Part shown: one piece after another, positions 53,549 to 61,962 of the stretch | How the letters are laid out: each line of letters starts with the position of its first letter | Numbering within the stretch: position 1 is the first letter of the stretch | NCBI RefSeq assembly: GCF_024385575.1 | Contig: NZ_JANFMV010000001.1 | Location: forward strand, 3,625,681 to 3,689,680 | Reading direction: 5' to 3' | DNA from: Rhizobium sp. NRK18 | GTDB lineage: Bacteria > Pseudomonadota > Alphaproteobacteria > Rhizobiales > Rhizobiaceae | Length of the DNA stretch: 64,000 nucleotides | The notes under the pieces: generated by a model | What the model saw: only the letters and a program-made list of their open reading frames with translations | Databases searched by the model: none | Told to the model about the DNA's origin: nothing | Made by a program: the position numbers and the translations under genes

Positions 53549-53926
53549 CTACTGTACAAGATTGAAGGTCTCGGTCTGGCCGCCGGAGCAGGTGTAGCAG
53601 CAATAGGGACAGCCGTGCTGATTGCCCTGGCCGACGCCCCAATAGGTCGTCGTGTCGCCGGTCGCCCAGGCGCCGTAACAGATGCGCTCGCCCTCCTGGC
53701 AGGAGAAGGTCACCGTCTTCGTCTCGCCCTTGATGAAGGAATAGGTTGTATCCGCGCCCGGCCAGACCGTTCCTGAGTCCTCGCCGTAGAAGGCGGCCTC
53801 GGCGGCGGTCGAGTGGTTGTTGGTGACGGCGAAGCTCATGTCGGCTGCGGTGGAAACGCCGGTTGCTCCCAGAAGCAGAGTCCCGGCTGTCAGGATGCGA
53901 AGCGCAAGCTGGTTCGGATAGGTCAT
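53549..53926 (-). CDS. Secreted cysteine-rich protein of unknown function
   Basis: Not recognised. The 125-residue product has a signal peptide (LALRILTAGTLLLGATGVSTAA, cleavage near residue 28) and a mature part of about 97 residues rich in Thr, Gly and aromatic residues with six cysteines, four of them packed as GCPYCCYTC near residues 105-113. Such a cluster could bind a metal or form disulfides in the periplasm. ATG 53926 is used because the signal peptide begins there; the frame continues to 54004 without sense. It faces the XRE gene's upstream side and is divergent from lepA; it seems monocistronic. Confidence 0.7.
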   Translation of the reverse strand: MTYPNQLALRILTAGTLLLGATGVSTAADMSFAVTNNHSTAAEAAFYGEDSGTVWPGADTTYSFIKGETKTVTFSCQEGERICYGAWATGDTTTYWGVGQGNQHGCPYCCYTCSGGQTETFNLVQ

Positions 53927-54135
53927 GTCTATAGCCCCATAACCGCCTCTCAAGGAGGACGCGCCTGAAATTACCACGCAGCACGATCCGTCAGCCATCG
54001 GCATCGATGCGGGTATCGTTAACGGCCATGACCCAGCCGAAGACCGTTCGGAGCGGGTCGAAATCGCCCGAATTTCTGCGCATCCCGCTAAATTGCCGCT
54101 TTTCCGGGGTCGAAGCCGCTGCTATATGCGCGACC

Positions 54136-55962
54136 ATGAGCACAGATCCGAACCGTATACCGCTTAACCATATTCGCAACTTTTCCATCGTCGCCCACAT
54201 CGACCATGGGAAATCGACGCTGGCCGACCGTCTGATCCAGACCTGCGGCGGCCTTGCCGAACGCGAAATGTCTGAGCAGGTGCTCGACAACATGGAGATC
54301 GAGCGCGAGCGCGGCATCACCATCAAGGCGCAGACGGTGCGGCTGCACTATATCGCCAAGGATGGCGAAACTTACGTGCTGAACCTGATCGACACGCCCG
54401 GCCATGTCGACTTCGCCTATGAGGTCTCCCGCTCGCTTTCGGCCTGCGAAGGCTCGCTGCTGGTGGTCGATGCATCACAGGGCGTGGAAGCGCAGACCCT
54501 CGCCAATGTCTATCAGGCGATCGACAACAACCACGAGCTGGTGACGGTCCTGAACAAGATCGACCTCCCGGCCGCCGAGCCCGACCGGATCAAGGAACAG
54601 ATCGAGGAAGTGATCGGCATCGATGCCTCCGAGGCGGTGCTGATCTCTGCCAAGACCGGCCTCGGCATTCCCGACGTGCTGGAAGCCATCGTCAACAAGC
54701 TGCCGGCCCCCAAGAGCGAAGGCGGCGTCAATGCGCCGCTCAAGGCGCTGCTGGTCGACAGCTGGTACGACACCTATCTCGGCGTCATGGTTCTCGTGCG
54801 CGTGCTCGACGGCGAGCTGAAGCGCGGCCAGACCATCCGCATGATGGGGACGGACGCCAAGTACCAGGTGGAGCGCGTCGGCGTGCTGACGCCGAAGATG
54901 CTGACCGTGGAAAGCCTCGGCCCCGGCGAGATCGGCGTCTTTACCGGCTCGATCAAGGAAGTGGCCGACACCCGCGTCGGCGATACCATCACCGAGGACA
55001 AGCGCCCGACCGCCAAGATGCTGCCGGGCTTCAAGCCAGCCCAGCCGGTCGTCTTCTGCGGCCTGTTCCCGGTCGATGCCAATGATTTCGAGGACCTGCG
55101 CGCCGCCGTCGGCAAGCTCCGGCTGAACGACGCCTCTTTCTCCTTCGAGATGGAAAGCTCGGCAGCGCTCGGCTTCGGCTTCCGCTGCGGCTTCCTCGGC
55201 CTCCTGCATCTGGAAATCATCCAGGAACGCCTGGAGCGCGAATTCGATCTCGACCTGATCGCCACCGCCCCGTCCGTTGTCTATGAACTGACGATGACGG
55301 ACGGCTCCCAGCGCGAATTGCACAACCCGGCCGACATGCCGGACGTGGTCCGGATTTCGGAAATCCGCGAACCGTGGATCAAGGCAACGATCCTGACGCC
55401 GGACGATTATCTCGGCGGCATCCTGAAGCTCTGCCAGGACCGGCGCGGCATCCAGACGGACCTGACCTATGTCGGCAGCCGGGCGATGCTGACCTATGAA
55501 CTGCCGCTCAACGAAGTGGTGTTCGACTTCTACGACCGACTGAAGTCTATCTCGAAGGGCTATGCCTCCTTCGACTATCACCTCGACGGCTACCGGGCCG
55601 GCAACCTCGTGAAGATGTCGATCCTCGTCAACGGCGAGCCGGTCGACGCGCTGTCCATGCTGGTGCACCGCATGGCCGCCGAAAAGCGCGGCCGCGACAT
55701 GTGCGAGAAGCTCAAGGAGCTGATCCCGAAGCACATGTTCAAGATCCCGATCCAAGCTGCCATCGGCGGCAACGTCATTGCCCGCGAGACGATCTCGGCG
55801 CTGCGCAAGGACGTGACGGCGAAGTGCTACGGCGGCGACGCCACCCGCAAGCGCAAGCTTCTGGAAAAGCAGAAGGCCGGCAAGAAGCGCATGCGCCAGT
55901 TCGGCAAGGTGGAAATCCCGCAGGAAGCGTTCATCGCAGCGCTGAAGATGAGCGACGAGTAA
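54136..55962 (+). CDS. lepA: Elongation factor 4 (LepA)
   Basis: Ribosomal GTPase that assists initiation and 30S assembly and can back-translocate ribosomes. The 608-residue protein has G1 AHIDHGKST near residues 20-28, G3 DTPGHVDF near 86-93, G4 NKID near 140-143, and the LepA-specific C-terminal domain ([21 protein letters not shown] at the end). ATG 54136 is the family start; the frame is open to 54007 but unconserved. Its signal-peptidase partner lepB is not adjacent. The ccdAB pair lies 59 bases downstream. Confidence 0.97.
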   Translation: MSTDPNRIPLNHIRNFSIVAHIDHGKSTLADRLIQTCGGLAEREMSEQVLDNMEIERERGITIKAQTVRLHYIAKDGETYVLNLIDTPGHVDFAYEVSRSLSACEGSLLVVDASQGVEAQTLANVYQAIDNNHELVTVLNKIDLPAAEPDRIKEQIEEVIGIDASEAVLISAKTGLGIPDVLEAIVNKLPAPKSEGGVNAPLKALLVDSWYDTYLGVMVLVRVLDGELKRGQTIRMMGTDAKYQVERVGVLTPKMLTVESLGPGEIGVFTGSIKEVADTRVGDTITEDKRPTAKMLPGFKPAQPVVFCGLFPVDANDFEDLRAAVGKLRLNDASFSFEMESSAALGFGFRCGFLGLLHLEIIQERLEREFDLDLIATAPSVVYELTMTDGSQRELHNPADMPDVVRISEIREPWIKATILTPDDYLGGILKLCQDRRGIQTDLTYVGSRAMLTYELPLNEVVFDFYDRLKSISKGYASFDYHLDGYRAGNLVKMSILVNGEPVDALSMLVHRMAAEKRGRDMCEKLKELIPKHMFKIPIQAAIGGNVIARETISALRKDVTAKCYGGDATRKRKLLEKQKAGKKRMRQFGKVEIPQEAFIAALKMSDE

Positions 55963-55983
55963 GGTGAGCATTGCCGCATGACA

Positions 55984-56010
55984 GATATGCGCGTATCTTA
56001 TGCGCATATC
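55984..56010. promoter_or_regulatory. Palindromic operator of the ccdAB module
   Basis: Perfect 9-base arms GATATGCGC (55984-55992) and GCGCATATC (56002-56010) around a 9-base spacer, ending 11 bases before the antitoxin ATG. Autorepression of toxin-antitoxin operons through such palindromes is common; binding is inferred. Confidence 0.78.
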
Positions 56011-56021
56011 GGAGATGTGAA

Positions 56022-56255
56022 ATGCCTGCAGCATCTGACCGCAAATCGACAAATCTGACCTTGGACAAGACGTTGATCGCGGAGGCTCGCGAACTCGGCA
56101 TCAATGTCTCTCGCGCTGCAGAAAAAGGCCTTGCCGCTGAGGTCAAGGCAGAACGGGATCGTCGCTGGCGTGATGAGAACGCCGAGGCGATCCGTCTGGA
56201 AAACGGCTATATCGAGGAACAAGGGCTGCCATTGGCCAAATACCGGTCATTTTGA
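56022..56255 (+). CDS. ccdA: CcdA-family antitoxin
   Basis: A 77-residue antitoxin: N-terminal ribbon-helix-helix DNA-binding part (KSTNLTLDKTLIAEARELGINVSRAAEKGL at residues about 8-37) and a C-terminal acidic tail (WRDENAEAIRLENGYIEEQGLPLAKYRSF) that wraps the toxin. The final residues match the CcdA tail pattern. ATG 56022 follows GGAGATGTGAA; the stop overlaps the toxin start by one base, giving the coupled translation usual for such pairs. A perfect palindrome upstream should be its operator. Confidence 0.9.
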   Translation: MPAASDRKSTNLTLDKTLIAEARELGINVSRAAEKGLAAEVKAERDRRWRDENAEAIRLENGYIEEQGLPLAKYRSF

Positions 56256-56554
56256 TGGCCCGATTTCATGTGTACCGATTGCGGCGCGATGAGGTTCTGG
56301 CAATTGATCTTCAGGCCGATCTACTGGAGCAGCTGAACACCCGCGTGATGGCACCGCTCTATTCGCTCAGCGTTTCTCCCTGGTCCTTGTCCCGCCTCAA
56401 TCCACACTTCGAAATCGGTGAAACAATCTACGTCATGGCGACCCAGAGAATGGCTGCGGTTCCAGTCGCCGAGATCGGCGACCTTGTTGCCGACCTTTCG
56501 TCGCGAGCGGACGATGTGCTTCGAGCGGTAGATTTTCTCTTTTCCGGATACTGA
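56255..56554 (+). CDS. ccdB: CcdB-family toxin (gyrase poison)
   Basis: A 99-residue CcdB-like toxin, expected to trap DNA gyrase on DNA. It shows the family pattern MARFHVYRL...AIDLQADLLEQLNTRVMAPL at the N-terminus, HFEIGETIYVMATQRMAAVP in the middle and a C-terminal helix ending VDFLFSGY; the plasmid F CcdB ends with Trp-Gly-Ile, and the aromatic-rich end differs, so gyrase targeting should be regarded as likely, not proven. Partner of ccdA upstream. A strong terminator follows at 56586. Confidence 0.88.
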   Translation: MARFHVYRLRRDEVLAIDLQADLLEQLNTRVMAPLYSLSVSPWSLSRLNPHFEIGETIYVMATQRMAAVPVAEIGDLVADLSSRADDVLRAVDFLFSGY

Positions 56555-56585
56555 AGCCATTCTGTGGGAATGCCCATCAAATACA

Positions 56586-56623
56586 AAAACCGCCCGCCTC
56601 CTTCTGGAAGCGGGCGGTTTTTT
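56586..56623 (+). terminator. Bidirectional intrinsic terminator after ccdB
   Basis: Perfect arms AAAACCGCCCGC (56586-56597) and GCGGGCGGTTTT (56610-56621) with a 12-base loop, then further T residues; A-rich on the other side. It serves both ccdAB and the convergent Pro-rich protein gene. Confidence 0.9.
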
Positions 56624-56638
56624 ATCGGTCGAAGACCG

Positions 56639-56947
56639 TTAGTTCGAACCCGGGGCAGCCGGAGCGGCGGGCGCTGCGTCGTTGGCGGACGGAGCGGCCG
56701 GGGCCTCAGGGGCGGCCGGCGGGACCGGCTTGACGTCCGGGGCCGGCTCGGTCGTTGCCGGCGGCGTGGTGGACGCGGTGGTGCCCGGATCGGTGCCCGG
56801 CGTGCCCATGATCGCCCAGACGGCGATGACGACCACCGCGATGGCGCCGACGGCCACCCAGGTAACCGAGCCGCCGCGACGCGGGGGTTCCGGCGGCGGC
56901 GAATAGGGGTTCGGGTTGGGATTGTTCAGGTTGGGATCGTAAGTCAT
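56639..56947 (-). CDS. Single-pass membrane protein with Pro/Ala-rich tail
   Basis: Not recognised as a named family. The 102-residue product has a short Asn/Pro-rich N-terminus (NLNNPNPNPYSPPPEPP), one transmembrane helix at about residues 28-47 (VTWVAVGAIAVVVIAVWAIM), then a Pro/Ala/Thr-rich tail of about 50 residues that is probably disordered. The orientation is likely N-in, putting the tail in the periplasm. Similar small proteins are common in Rhizobiaceae. A ribosome site (AAAGGAGAGAG) precedes the ATG, supporting a real gene. Confidence 0.75.
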   Translation of the reverse strand: MTYDPNLNNPNPNPYSPPPEPPRRGGSVTWVAVGAIAVVVIAVWAIMGTPGTDPGTTASTTPPATTEPAPDVKPVPPAAPEAPAAPSANDAAPAAPAAPGSN

Positions 56948-57052
56948 GGCTCTCTCCTTTTCAATTCAGTGACAGGAGAATGCGCAACAGCCACGACTGG
57001 TTCCGTTGCCTTCTAATTACCTCTCATGCGGCAAAATCGGGGCTGCGGCGAT

Positions 57053-57538
57053 TTAGCGCGCCGCCTTTGCGCTGGCGCGAGCGGCGTCACGGCGGGCCCA
57101 GCTTTCCGGCGGCCAGAGAGCCTTCATGTCGTAGTATTCCTCGAAGCTGTTTGCGCCGTCCGGAATCACCACCCAAGGCAATTTCGAGCGGGTGAAGATG
57201 TGGACGTCGGGAACGAAGGATGACGGATCGTCGAGCGTGGCGACACGGACGAAATGCATCCAGCCCCGCCGCCCGTAATCGCTCCACAGGGCGGAACCGC
57301 AATCGGGGCAGCGGTAGATGTCGTGCGGGTGACCGCTGTCAGTAGCCATTTCGGCGGCGACAGGCGTCCCCTTGAGCACCTCGATACGATCCGCCTCGAT
57401 GATCGCGTTGATCGCAAAGGCGCTGCCGGTCTGCCGCTGGCAATCCTTGCAGTGACAGCAATGGATGAACATCGGCCGCCCGTACTGGCGAAAGCGGACG
57501 CCGCCGCAGAAACACTGTCCCTCGAAGATCTCGTCCAT
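57053..57538 (-). CDS. GFA family zinc-binding protein
   Basis: A 161-residue protein of the glutathione-dependent formaldehyde-activating enzyme (GFA) fold. Zinc ligands are visible as CFCGGVRF near residues 9-16, HCCHCKDCQRQTGS near 27-40 and CPDCGS near 78-83. Most members lack proven Gfa activity. ATG 57538 follows GGGGAGGGC; the longer frame at 57556 begins with TTG. Between it and the upstream lytic transglycosylase gene on the same strand lie about 90 bases. Confidence 0.87.
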   Translation of the reverse strand: MDEIFEGQCFCGGVRFRQYGRPMFIHCCHCKDCQRQTGSAFAINAIIEADRIEVLKGTPVAAEMATDSGHPHDIYRCPDCGSALWSDYGRRGWMHFVRVATLDDPSSFVPDVHIFTRSKLPWVVIPDGANSFEEYYDMKALWPPESWARRDAARASAKAAR

Positions 57539-57630
57539 GTCTGCCCTCCCCGACAACAGCAGGATCGCTGCCGTCCGATTTACGCCCGTTCAGCCGGGCG
57601 CTTCAAGAGGGGAGCGCCAAAGCCGCACCG

Positions 57631-58206
57631 TCAGCCGGGGCACTGCTTCAACTGCGCGGCGTAGGTGCTGGTGATCGAATTCATCTTGGCGGCCGTCCGC
57701 TGTGCGGTCGAATTGCCCCGCCAGGACCCCTTCGAATAGCCGGTATGGCCGACATAATAGGCGAGGTAGAGATTGTAGGGATCGTTGAGTTCGATGCCGT
57801 TCTGCAGATGGCTCTGGTAGTGATACCAGCCGATGAACTGAATGGCGTCGGAGAAGCTGGTGCGGCTGGCGGCAAAGCGACCCGTCTCGCGCTTGTAGCG
57901 ATCCCAGGTACCGTCGAGCGCCTGCGAATAACCGAACGCCGAAGACTGGCGCTTCCACGGGATGAAGCCGAACAGCTTGGTGCGCGGCGGCTTGGCCCGG
58001 CCCCGGAAGCTCGATTCGACGTATATGGTCGCCATCAGCACCGGTACCGGAACGCCGTATTCGCGCTCGGTCGCCTCCGCGGCACGGCGCCAGTTGTTGA
58101 ACAGCCCGTCGCGCTGCTCGAAGATGGCGCAGGCATTGCGGGTCTGGGACGGTGGCGCGGCACAGGCCGCGAGCGAAAGCAAAAGGCAGATCGCCAGGAT
58201 ACGCAT
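57631..58206 (-). CDS. Lytic transglycosylase (SLT) lipoprotein
   Basis: A 191-residue outer-membrane or periplasmic lipoprotein: signal MRILAICLLLSLAAC with the lipobox LAAC (Cys15), then a soluble lytic transglycosylase domain. The catalytic Glu is in TIYVESSFRG near residues 61-70, followed by SSAFGYSQALDGTW near 88-101 and YNLYLAYYVGHTGYSKGSW near 143-161. It should cleave peptidoglycan to anhydromuropeptides. Ribosome site GGGAGA. Probably monocistronic. Confidence 0.9.
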   Translation of the reverse strand: MRILAICLLLSLAACAAPPSQTRNACAIFEQRDGLFNNWRRAAEATEREYGVPVPVLMATIYVESSFRGRAKPPRTKLFGFIPWKRQSSAFGYSQALDGTWDRYKRETGRFAASRTSFSDAIQFIGWYHYQSHLQNGIELNDPYNLYLAYYVGHTGYSKGSWRGNSTAQRTAAKMNSITSTYAAQLKQCPG

Positions 58207-58294
58207 AACAAAATCTCCCGGGTTTGAGAGATTTATAAATCGTAAAGATTAATGATCGGTTTTTAGCGACCCCAGAGAAGTTGGGGGTGAGACG

Positions 58295-59032
58295 TCAAAC
58301 CGCCATGGCGGTTGACAGGCGGGAAGCCTGACGCCGCGCCACCGCTATCCAGGCGTGGGCAATCGCCATTCCAGTCGCATGCGCAGGCCCGCCATGGAGG
58401 GCAGCCTCGACGGGATGACGGCGCAACCAATCCGGATCCATCCGTAGCGCCGCATCGGCAAACTCTGTGCTCCAGTGCTCGACCACGCTCGTGCCCGCCT
58501 CGAAATGACACTGGAAACCGTAGGCCGCCTCGCCAACCCGGAATGCCTGGTTGGCAACAGCGACCCCGGTGGCGAGATGTACGGCGCCCGGTGGCAAGGT
58601 GAAAGTGTCGTCGTGCCATTCGAAGGCGCGGAAACCATCCGCAAGGCCGGCGAGGAGCGGATCACGCATGCCCTCCGGCGTCGGCGCAATTGCGCACCAG
58701 CCGAATTCCGTCGCACCGCCGACGACGTTCGCCCCGCCATAGGCACGCGCCAGCACCTGGCTGCCAAGGCAGATGCCGAGCACCGCCTTGCCGCAATCGC
58801 CGAAATCGCGCATCAGGCGGGCGAGCGAGGGGAGATAGGGATGGGCCTCATCGTCGAGCGCATTCTGGGCGCCGCCGAAAACGATCAGCGCGTCGAAATC
58901 CCCATGACCATCGGGAAGCGCATCTCCGTCATAAGGCCGGCAGACGACAGGCACGATGCCGGATTGCTGAAGCGCCTCGCCCACCAGACCGTGATCGGTG
59001 CCGACCATGTTTTCAACGGCGAGTATGCGCAT
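58295..59032 (-). CDS. Class I glutamine amidotransferase-like protein
   Basis: A 245-residue protein of the type 1 GATase fold. The nucleophile is Cys in AVLGICLGSQVLA near residues 86-98; the His and Glu partners are in YGFQCHFEAG near 171-180. Stand-alone proteins of this kind often act as glutaminases or gamma-glutamyl hydrolases (PuuD/GMP-synthase-like) and the acceptor enzyme is unknown. The product starts MRILAVENMVGTDHG. Divergent from the SelW-like gene. Confidence 0.88.
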   Translation of the reverse strand: MRILAVENMVGTDHGLVGEALQQSGIVPVVCRPYDGDALPDGHGDFDALIVFGGAQNALDDEAHPYLPSLARLMRDFGDCGKAVLGICLGSQVLARAYGGANVVGGATEFGWCAIAPTPEGMRDPLLAGLADGFRAFEWHDDTFTLPPGAVHLATGVAVANQAFRVGEAAYGFQCHFEAGTSVVEHWSTEFADAALRMDPDWLRRHPVEAALHGGPAHATGMAIAHAWIAVARRQASRLSTAMAV

Positions 59033-59188
59033 GGCTGTCCCTCACGACCCTTCGCGAAACCAGGGAAAGATGACCATGTTCGCGACACCGCCGCAAGGGA
59101 CTTCGATCGGGAAATTCGGGTGAAATCTGTTGCCGAGCCGCAGCTGGCTGCTACGATCCCAGCCAGCAACTCGAATGAATGGACGCCC

Positions 59189-59470
59189 ATGGACCGGAAA
59201 TACCGTATCTCGATCCTCTACTGTACCCAGTGCAACTGGCTTCTGCGCTCCGCGTGGATGGCGCAGGAGCTGCTGTCGACCTTCTCCGATGTCTTGAGCG
59301 AGGTGGCGCTGGTGCCTGGCACCGGCGGCAATTTCGAGATCCGGATAGACGACGACCTGATATGGGAACGCAAGCGCGACGGCGGCTTTCCAGGTCCGAA
59401 GGAGCTCAAGCAGCGGGTTCGCGATGTCATCGAACCGGGCCGTGATCTCGGTCACACCGACAGGGCCTGA
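59189..59470 (+). CDS. SelT/SelW/SelH (Rdx) family protein, Cys form
   Basis: A 93-residue thioredoxin-like Rdx protein. The redox motif reads CTQC at residues 12-15 (YCTQCNWLLRSAWMA), with cysteine where animal SelW has selenocysteine, and the C-terminal GGFPGPKELKQRVRDVI near 68-84 is family-typical. It probably forms mixed disulfides with glutathione or a partner. ATG 59189 is used, although its ribosome site is weak; the frame is open far upstream without conservation. Convergent with the BA14K gene. Confidence 0.87.
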   Translation: MDRKYRISILYCTQCNWLLRSAWMAQELLSTFSDVLSEVALVPGTGGNFEIRIDDDLIWERKRDGGFPGPKELKQRVRDVIEPGRDLGHTDRA

Positions 59471-59473
59471 CGA

Positions 59474-59498
59474 GAAACGGGGCACTGGGCCCCGTTTC
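59474..59498. terminator. Hairpin between convergent SelW-like and BA14K genes
   Basis: Perfect arms GAAACGGGGC (59474-59483) and GCCCCGTTTC (59489-59498) with a 5-base loop. The T-tail is short in both directions, so termination may be partial. Confidence 0.6.
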
Positions 59499-59528
59499 CT
59501 AACTGACAGACGTCGTTCCGGTCAGGGA

Positions 59529-59879
59529 TCAGCCCCACGGGGAACGGCAGATCCGATAATCGCCACCATACGAGAGGAAGCGGTTGGTGCGCGGATTGTA
59601 GGACCGGTAGCGGTCAAGGCACCAGCGAACGTGACGGCTCCAGTAACCACCCGGAGCGCGGCGCGGCGCCGGCATCGGACGATAATAGCGCGGGCCGCCG
59701 CGCCAGTAGCAATTGCGATAAACGTCACAAACCCAGCGGACGTCCTGAACGTTGCTGCTGACACCGCCACCGGCGGCGACGGCTGGCGGCGACGCGACAA
59801 AGGCGCCTGCGGGCGCGGCCGGCGCGATCGCCGCAACGCTCATGACAATACCGGCAGCTATTCTTGCAATCTTCTGCAT
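59529..59879 (-). CDS. BA14K family protein
   Basis: A 116-residue exported protein with signal peptide (MQKIARIAAGIVMSVAAI, cleavage near residue 27) and a C-terminal BA14K domain: HVRWCLDRYRSYNPRTNRFLSYGGDYRIC near residues 84-112. The family is named after an immunoreactive 14-kDa protein of Brucella with lectin-like activity that affects cell-surface properties; it is almost confined to Rhizobiales. Cysteines occur in VCDVYRNCYW and the C-terminal pair. ATG 59879 follows GGGAAGGAATG. Confidence 0.88.
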   Translation of the reverse strand: MQKIARIAAGIVMSVAAIAPAAPAGAFVASPPAVAAGGGVSSNVQDVRWVCDVYRNCYWRGGPRYYRPMPAPRRAPGGYWSRHVRWCLDRYRSYNPRTNRFLSYGGDYRICRSPWG

Positions 59880-60179
59880 GAGGCATTCCTTCCCAAGGAT
59901 GAGCCCGGAATGGGCTTGTTTACGGATCCCGCCGCTTTGCTTTTCATGCCAGCCACAATTGAAGCACAAAACCGTCGATTGTCGACAGAAATCTTGCCTA
60001 CCGGTGGTCATGAACCAACAAACGACCTATCTCAGAGGTACCGGCGAAAAACGGCGAAGCCTGACGATTGTTCCGCGGCGAGCGGTGCGATCCGGTCGGG
60101 GCTTTGAATATTTCGCCATGACTTTTACACCGTGGGCGGCCGGACACGGCTGCACGCGACATTGACGAGGGAGAGAGAT
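59880..60179. other. Intergenic region, BA14K / phosphomannomutase
   Basis: About 300 bases between divergent genes with no supported coding sequence. Overlapping short frames (for example 59752-60165) have no ribosome site or family resemblance. Both promoters should lie here; none was clear enough to place. Confidence 0.55.
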
Positions 60180-61610
60180 TTGACCTTGAAATTCGGAACG
60201 AGCGGCCTGCGCGGCCTTGCCACCGAGCTTGCCGGCAAGCCGGCGACGATCTACGCAACGGCTTTTGCCCGCCATCTTCTCGACACCGGGAAAGCCGAGC
60301 CGGGGGACACGGTGCTGATCGGGCGCGATTTCCGCGACTCCAGCCCGGTAATCGCAGCCGCCTGCGCTGCGGCACTGTCCAGGGCCGGTCTCCAACCCGT
60401 GGATTGCGGCACGCTGCCGACACCGGCGCTCGCGCTTTACGGCCTGAAGACCGGCGCCGCCTCGCTGATGATCACCGGCTCGCACATCCCCGCCGATCGC
60501 AACGGCATAAAGTTCTACCTGCCGTCCGGCGAGATCGACAAGCATGACGAGGCGGCAATCACGGCGCTGGCGGCCGAAGTGGAGGCGGAAGACTTCACCG
60601 CGCCGGCGGACGTGGAGATGGAGCACGCCGGCGAGCGGGCGGTCGCCGTCTTCTTCGACCGCAACCGTGCGCTGCTGTCACCCGGCACGCTTTCCGGCAT
60701 GACGATCGGTGTCTACCAGCACTCGACCGTGGCGCGCGATCTGCTTGCCGACGTGCTCGAACAGTACGGCGCCACCGTCAAGCGGCTCGGACGTTCCGAG
60801 GACTTCATCCCCGTCGACACCGAAGCTGTCTCGGCGGACACGGTCGACAAGCTCAAGCGATGGGCACGCGAGGAAAAGCTCGACGCCATCGTTTCGGCCG
60901 ATGGCGACGGCGACCGGCCGCTGGTGGCAGACGAGACCGGAACGCCGCTTCGCGGCGATCTCCTCGGCCTGATCGCCGCCGGCTTCCTGGGCGCCAAGGT
61001 GGTCGTGACCCCGGTCACCTCCAATTCCGGCATCGAGGGCGCCGGGCGCCACGAGGTGGTGCGTACCCGCGTCGGTTCGCCCTATGTGATCGCCGGCATG
61101 CTGGACGCGCTCGCGGACGGCAAGGAGGGAGTGATGGGCTTCGAGGCCAATGGCGGCCTCTTGACAGCCTCTCCCTTCCTGCTGAACGGCCGCACACTCA
61201 ATCCGCTGCCGACGCGCGACTGCTTCGTGCCTATCCTCGCCTGCCTCGAGCGCGCCGCGACGAGCGGCCAGGCCCTGTCCGTGGTCGCAGCCTCCTATAG
61301 CCTGCCCGTGGCAGCCGCCGACCGGCTGGAGAACTTTCCTCAAGCGCATTCCGCCGCCCTGATGCAGCATCTCAGGGCATCGCGCGAAAATCTCGCGAAC
61401 TTTCTCTCCGAGATCGGCGAGGTCGAATCGACCAGCGACATCGATGGCCTGCGGGTGTCGCTGAAGGATGGCCGGACGATCCATTTTCGCCCGTCGGGCA
61501 ACGCGCCGGAAATGCGCTGCTATGTCGAGGCGGAAAGCGAAAAGGCGGCCGCGGCACTGCTGGACAAGGGGTTGCAGACGATCCGCGACTTCGCCGCCGC
61601 AAGCCCTTGA
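60180..61610 (+). CDS. Phosphomannomutase / alpha-D-phosphohexomutase family enzyme
   Basis: A 476-residue alpha-D-phosphohexomutase that interconverts hexose 6- and 1-phosphates (Man-6-P or Glc-6-P), feeding surface polysaccharide synthesis. It opens TLKFGTSGLRG at residues 2-12, has the phosphoserine loop MITGSHIPADRNGIKFY near 96-112 (Ser100), the metal loop SADGDGDRPL near 240-249, the sugar-binding GFEANGG near 319-325 and the phosphate site RPSGNAPEMR near 439-448. TTG 60180 is the start: GAGGGAGAGAGA precedes it and the frame to 60132 is not conserved. Mannose versus glucose preference cannot be fixed. Confidence 0.88.
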   Translation: MTLKFGTSGLRGLATELAGKPATIYATAFARHLLDTGKAEPGDTVLIGRDFRDSSPVIAAACAAALSRAGLQPVDCGTLPTPALALYGLKTGAASLMITGSHIPADRNGIKFYLPSGEIDKHDEAAITALAAEVEAEDFTAPADVEMEHAGERAVAVFFDRNRALLSPGTLSGMTIGVYQHSTVARDLLADVLEQYGATVKRLGRSEDFIPVDTEAVSADTVDKLKRWAREEKLDAIVSADGDGDRPLVADETGTPLRGDLLGLIAAGFLGAKVVVTPVTSNSGIEGAGRHEVVRTRVGSPYVIAGMLDALADGKEGVMGFEANGGLLTASPFLLNGRTLNPLPTRDCFVPILACLERAATSGQALSVVAASYSLPVAAADRLENFPQAHSAALMQHLRASRENLANFLSEIGEVESTSDIDGLRVSLKDGRTIHFRPSGNAPEMRCYVEAESEKAAAALLDKGLQTIRDFAAASP

Positions 61611-61652
61611 AAATTCTTTTTCGGCTTTGTCGCGAAAACTTCAAAATGCCTG

Positions 61653-61680
61653 TTGACAGCAGGCGCTCCGCCTCTTACAT
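61653..61680 (+). promoter_or_regulatory. Promoter of tRNA-Leu
   Basis: A perfect TTGACA (-35) at 61653-61658 is followed after 16 bases by TTACAT (61675-61680), a weak -10, ending 11 bases before the tRNA. The position suits a tRNA promoter. Confidence 0.55.
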
Positions 61681-61691
61681 CGCTCCCCGTC

Positions 61692-61778
61692 GCCCAGATG
61701 GCGGAATTGGTAGACGCGCCAGCTTCAGGTGCTGGTACTCGCAAGGGTGTGGAGGTTCGAGTCCTCTTCTGGGCACCA
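61692..61778 (+). tRNA. tRNA-Leu (anticodon CAG), CCA encoded
   Basis: An 87-base class II tRNA. Acceptor arms GCCCAGA and TCTGGGC pair fully; the anticodon stem CCAGC/GCTGG encloses the loop TTCAGGT, giving anticodon CAG for the CUG codon; a long variable arm with a TACTCGCAAGGGTGTG-like stem-loop follows; the T loop reads GTTCGAGTC; CCA is encoded at 61776-61778. It is followed by a terminator and then a tyrosine integrase, so its 3' end is the likely attachment site. Confidence 0.96.
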
Positions 61779-61812
61779 ATTTCATGTTCCGGATCGTCCC
61801 GGAAAATACAAG

Positions 61813-61836
61813 AGCCCCGCGAAAGCGGGGTTTTTT
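61813..61836 (+). terminator. Intrinsic terminator after tRNA-Leu
   Basis: Stem CCCCGC (61815-61820), GAAA tetraloop, GCGGGG (61825-61830) and a run of six T residues. Confidence 0.85.
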
Positions 61837-61880
61837 GTTGGCTTTTGCAGGTTTTACGTCCTGCACCGTCCATCGACATG

Positions 61881-61961
61881 TGATGGCATCCAGAGAATTT
61901 GATGGCATAATTGATGGCATCGCAGCACCATGCCATCACGCAATCGAGTCGGACGCCATCA
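61881..61961 (+). repeat. TGATGGCAT repeat cluster before the integrase gene
   Basis: Three direct copies of TGATGGCAT at 61881-61889, 61900-61908 and 61912-61920, an inverted copy ATGCCATCA at 61930-61938 and a partial inverted GCCATCA at 61955-61961. They fill the leader of the integrase gene, beside the presumed attachment site. Arm-type binding sites for the integrase or excisionase are the natural reading, possibly also autoregulating int. Confidence 0.75.
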
Positions 61962-61962
61962 T

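Noticed and set aside
61881..61961. CRISPR-like array near tRNA-Leu
   Set aside because: Units are only nine bases, unevenly spaced and in both orientations; they fit recombinase sites better.
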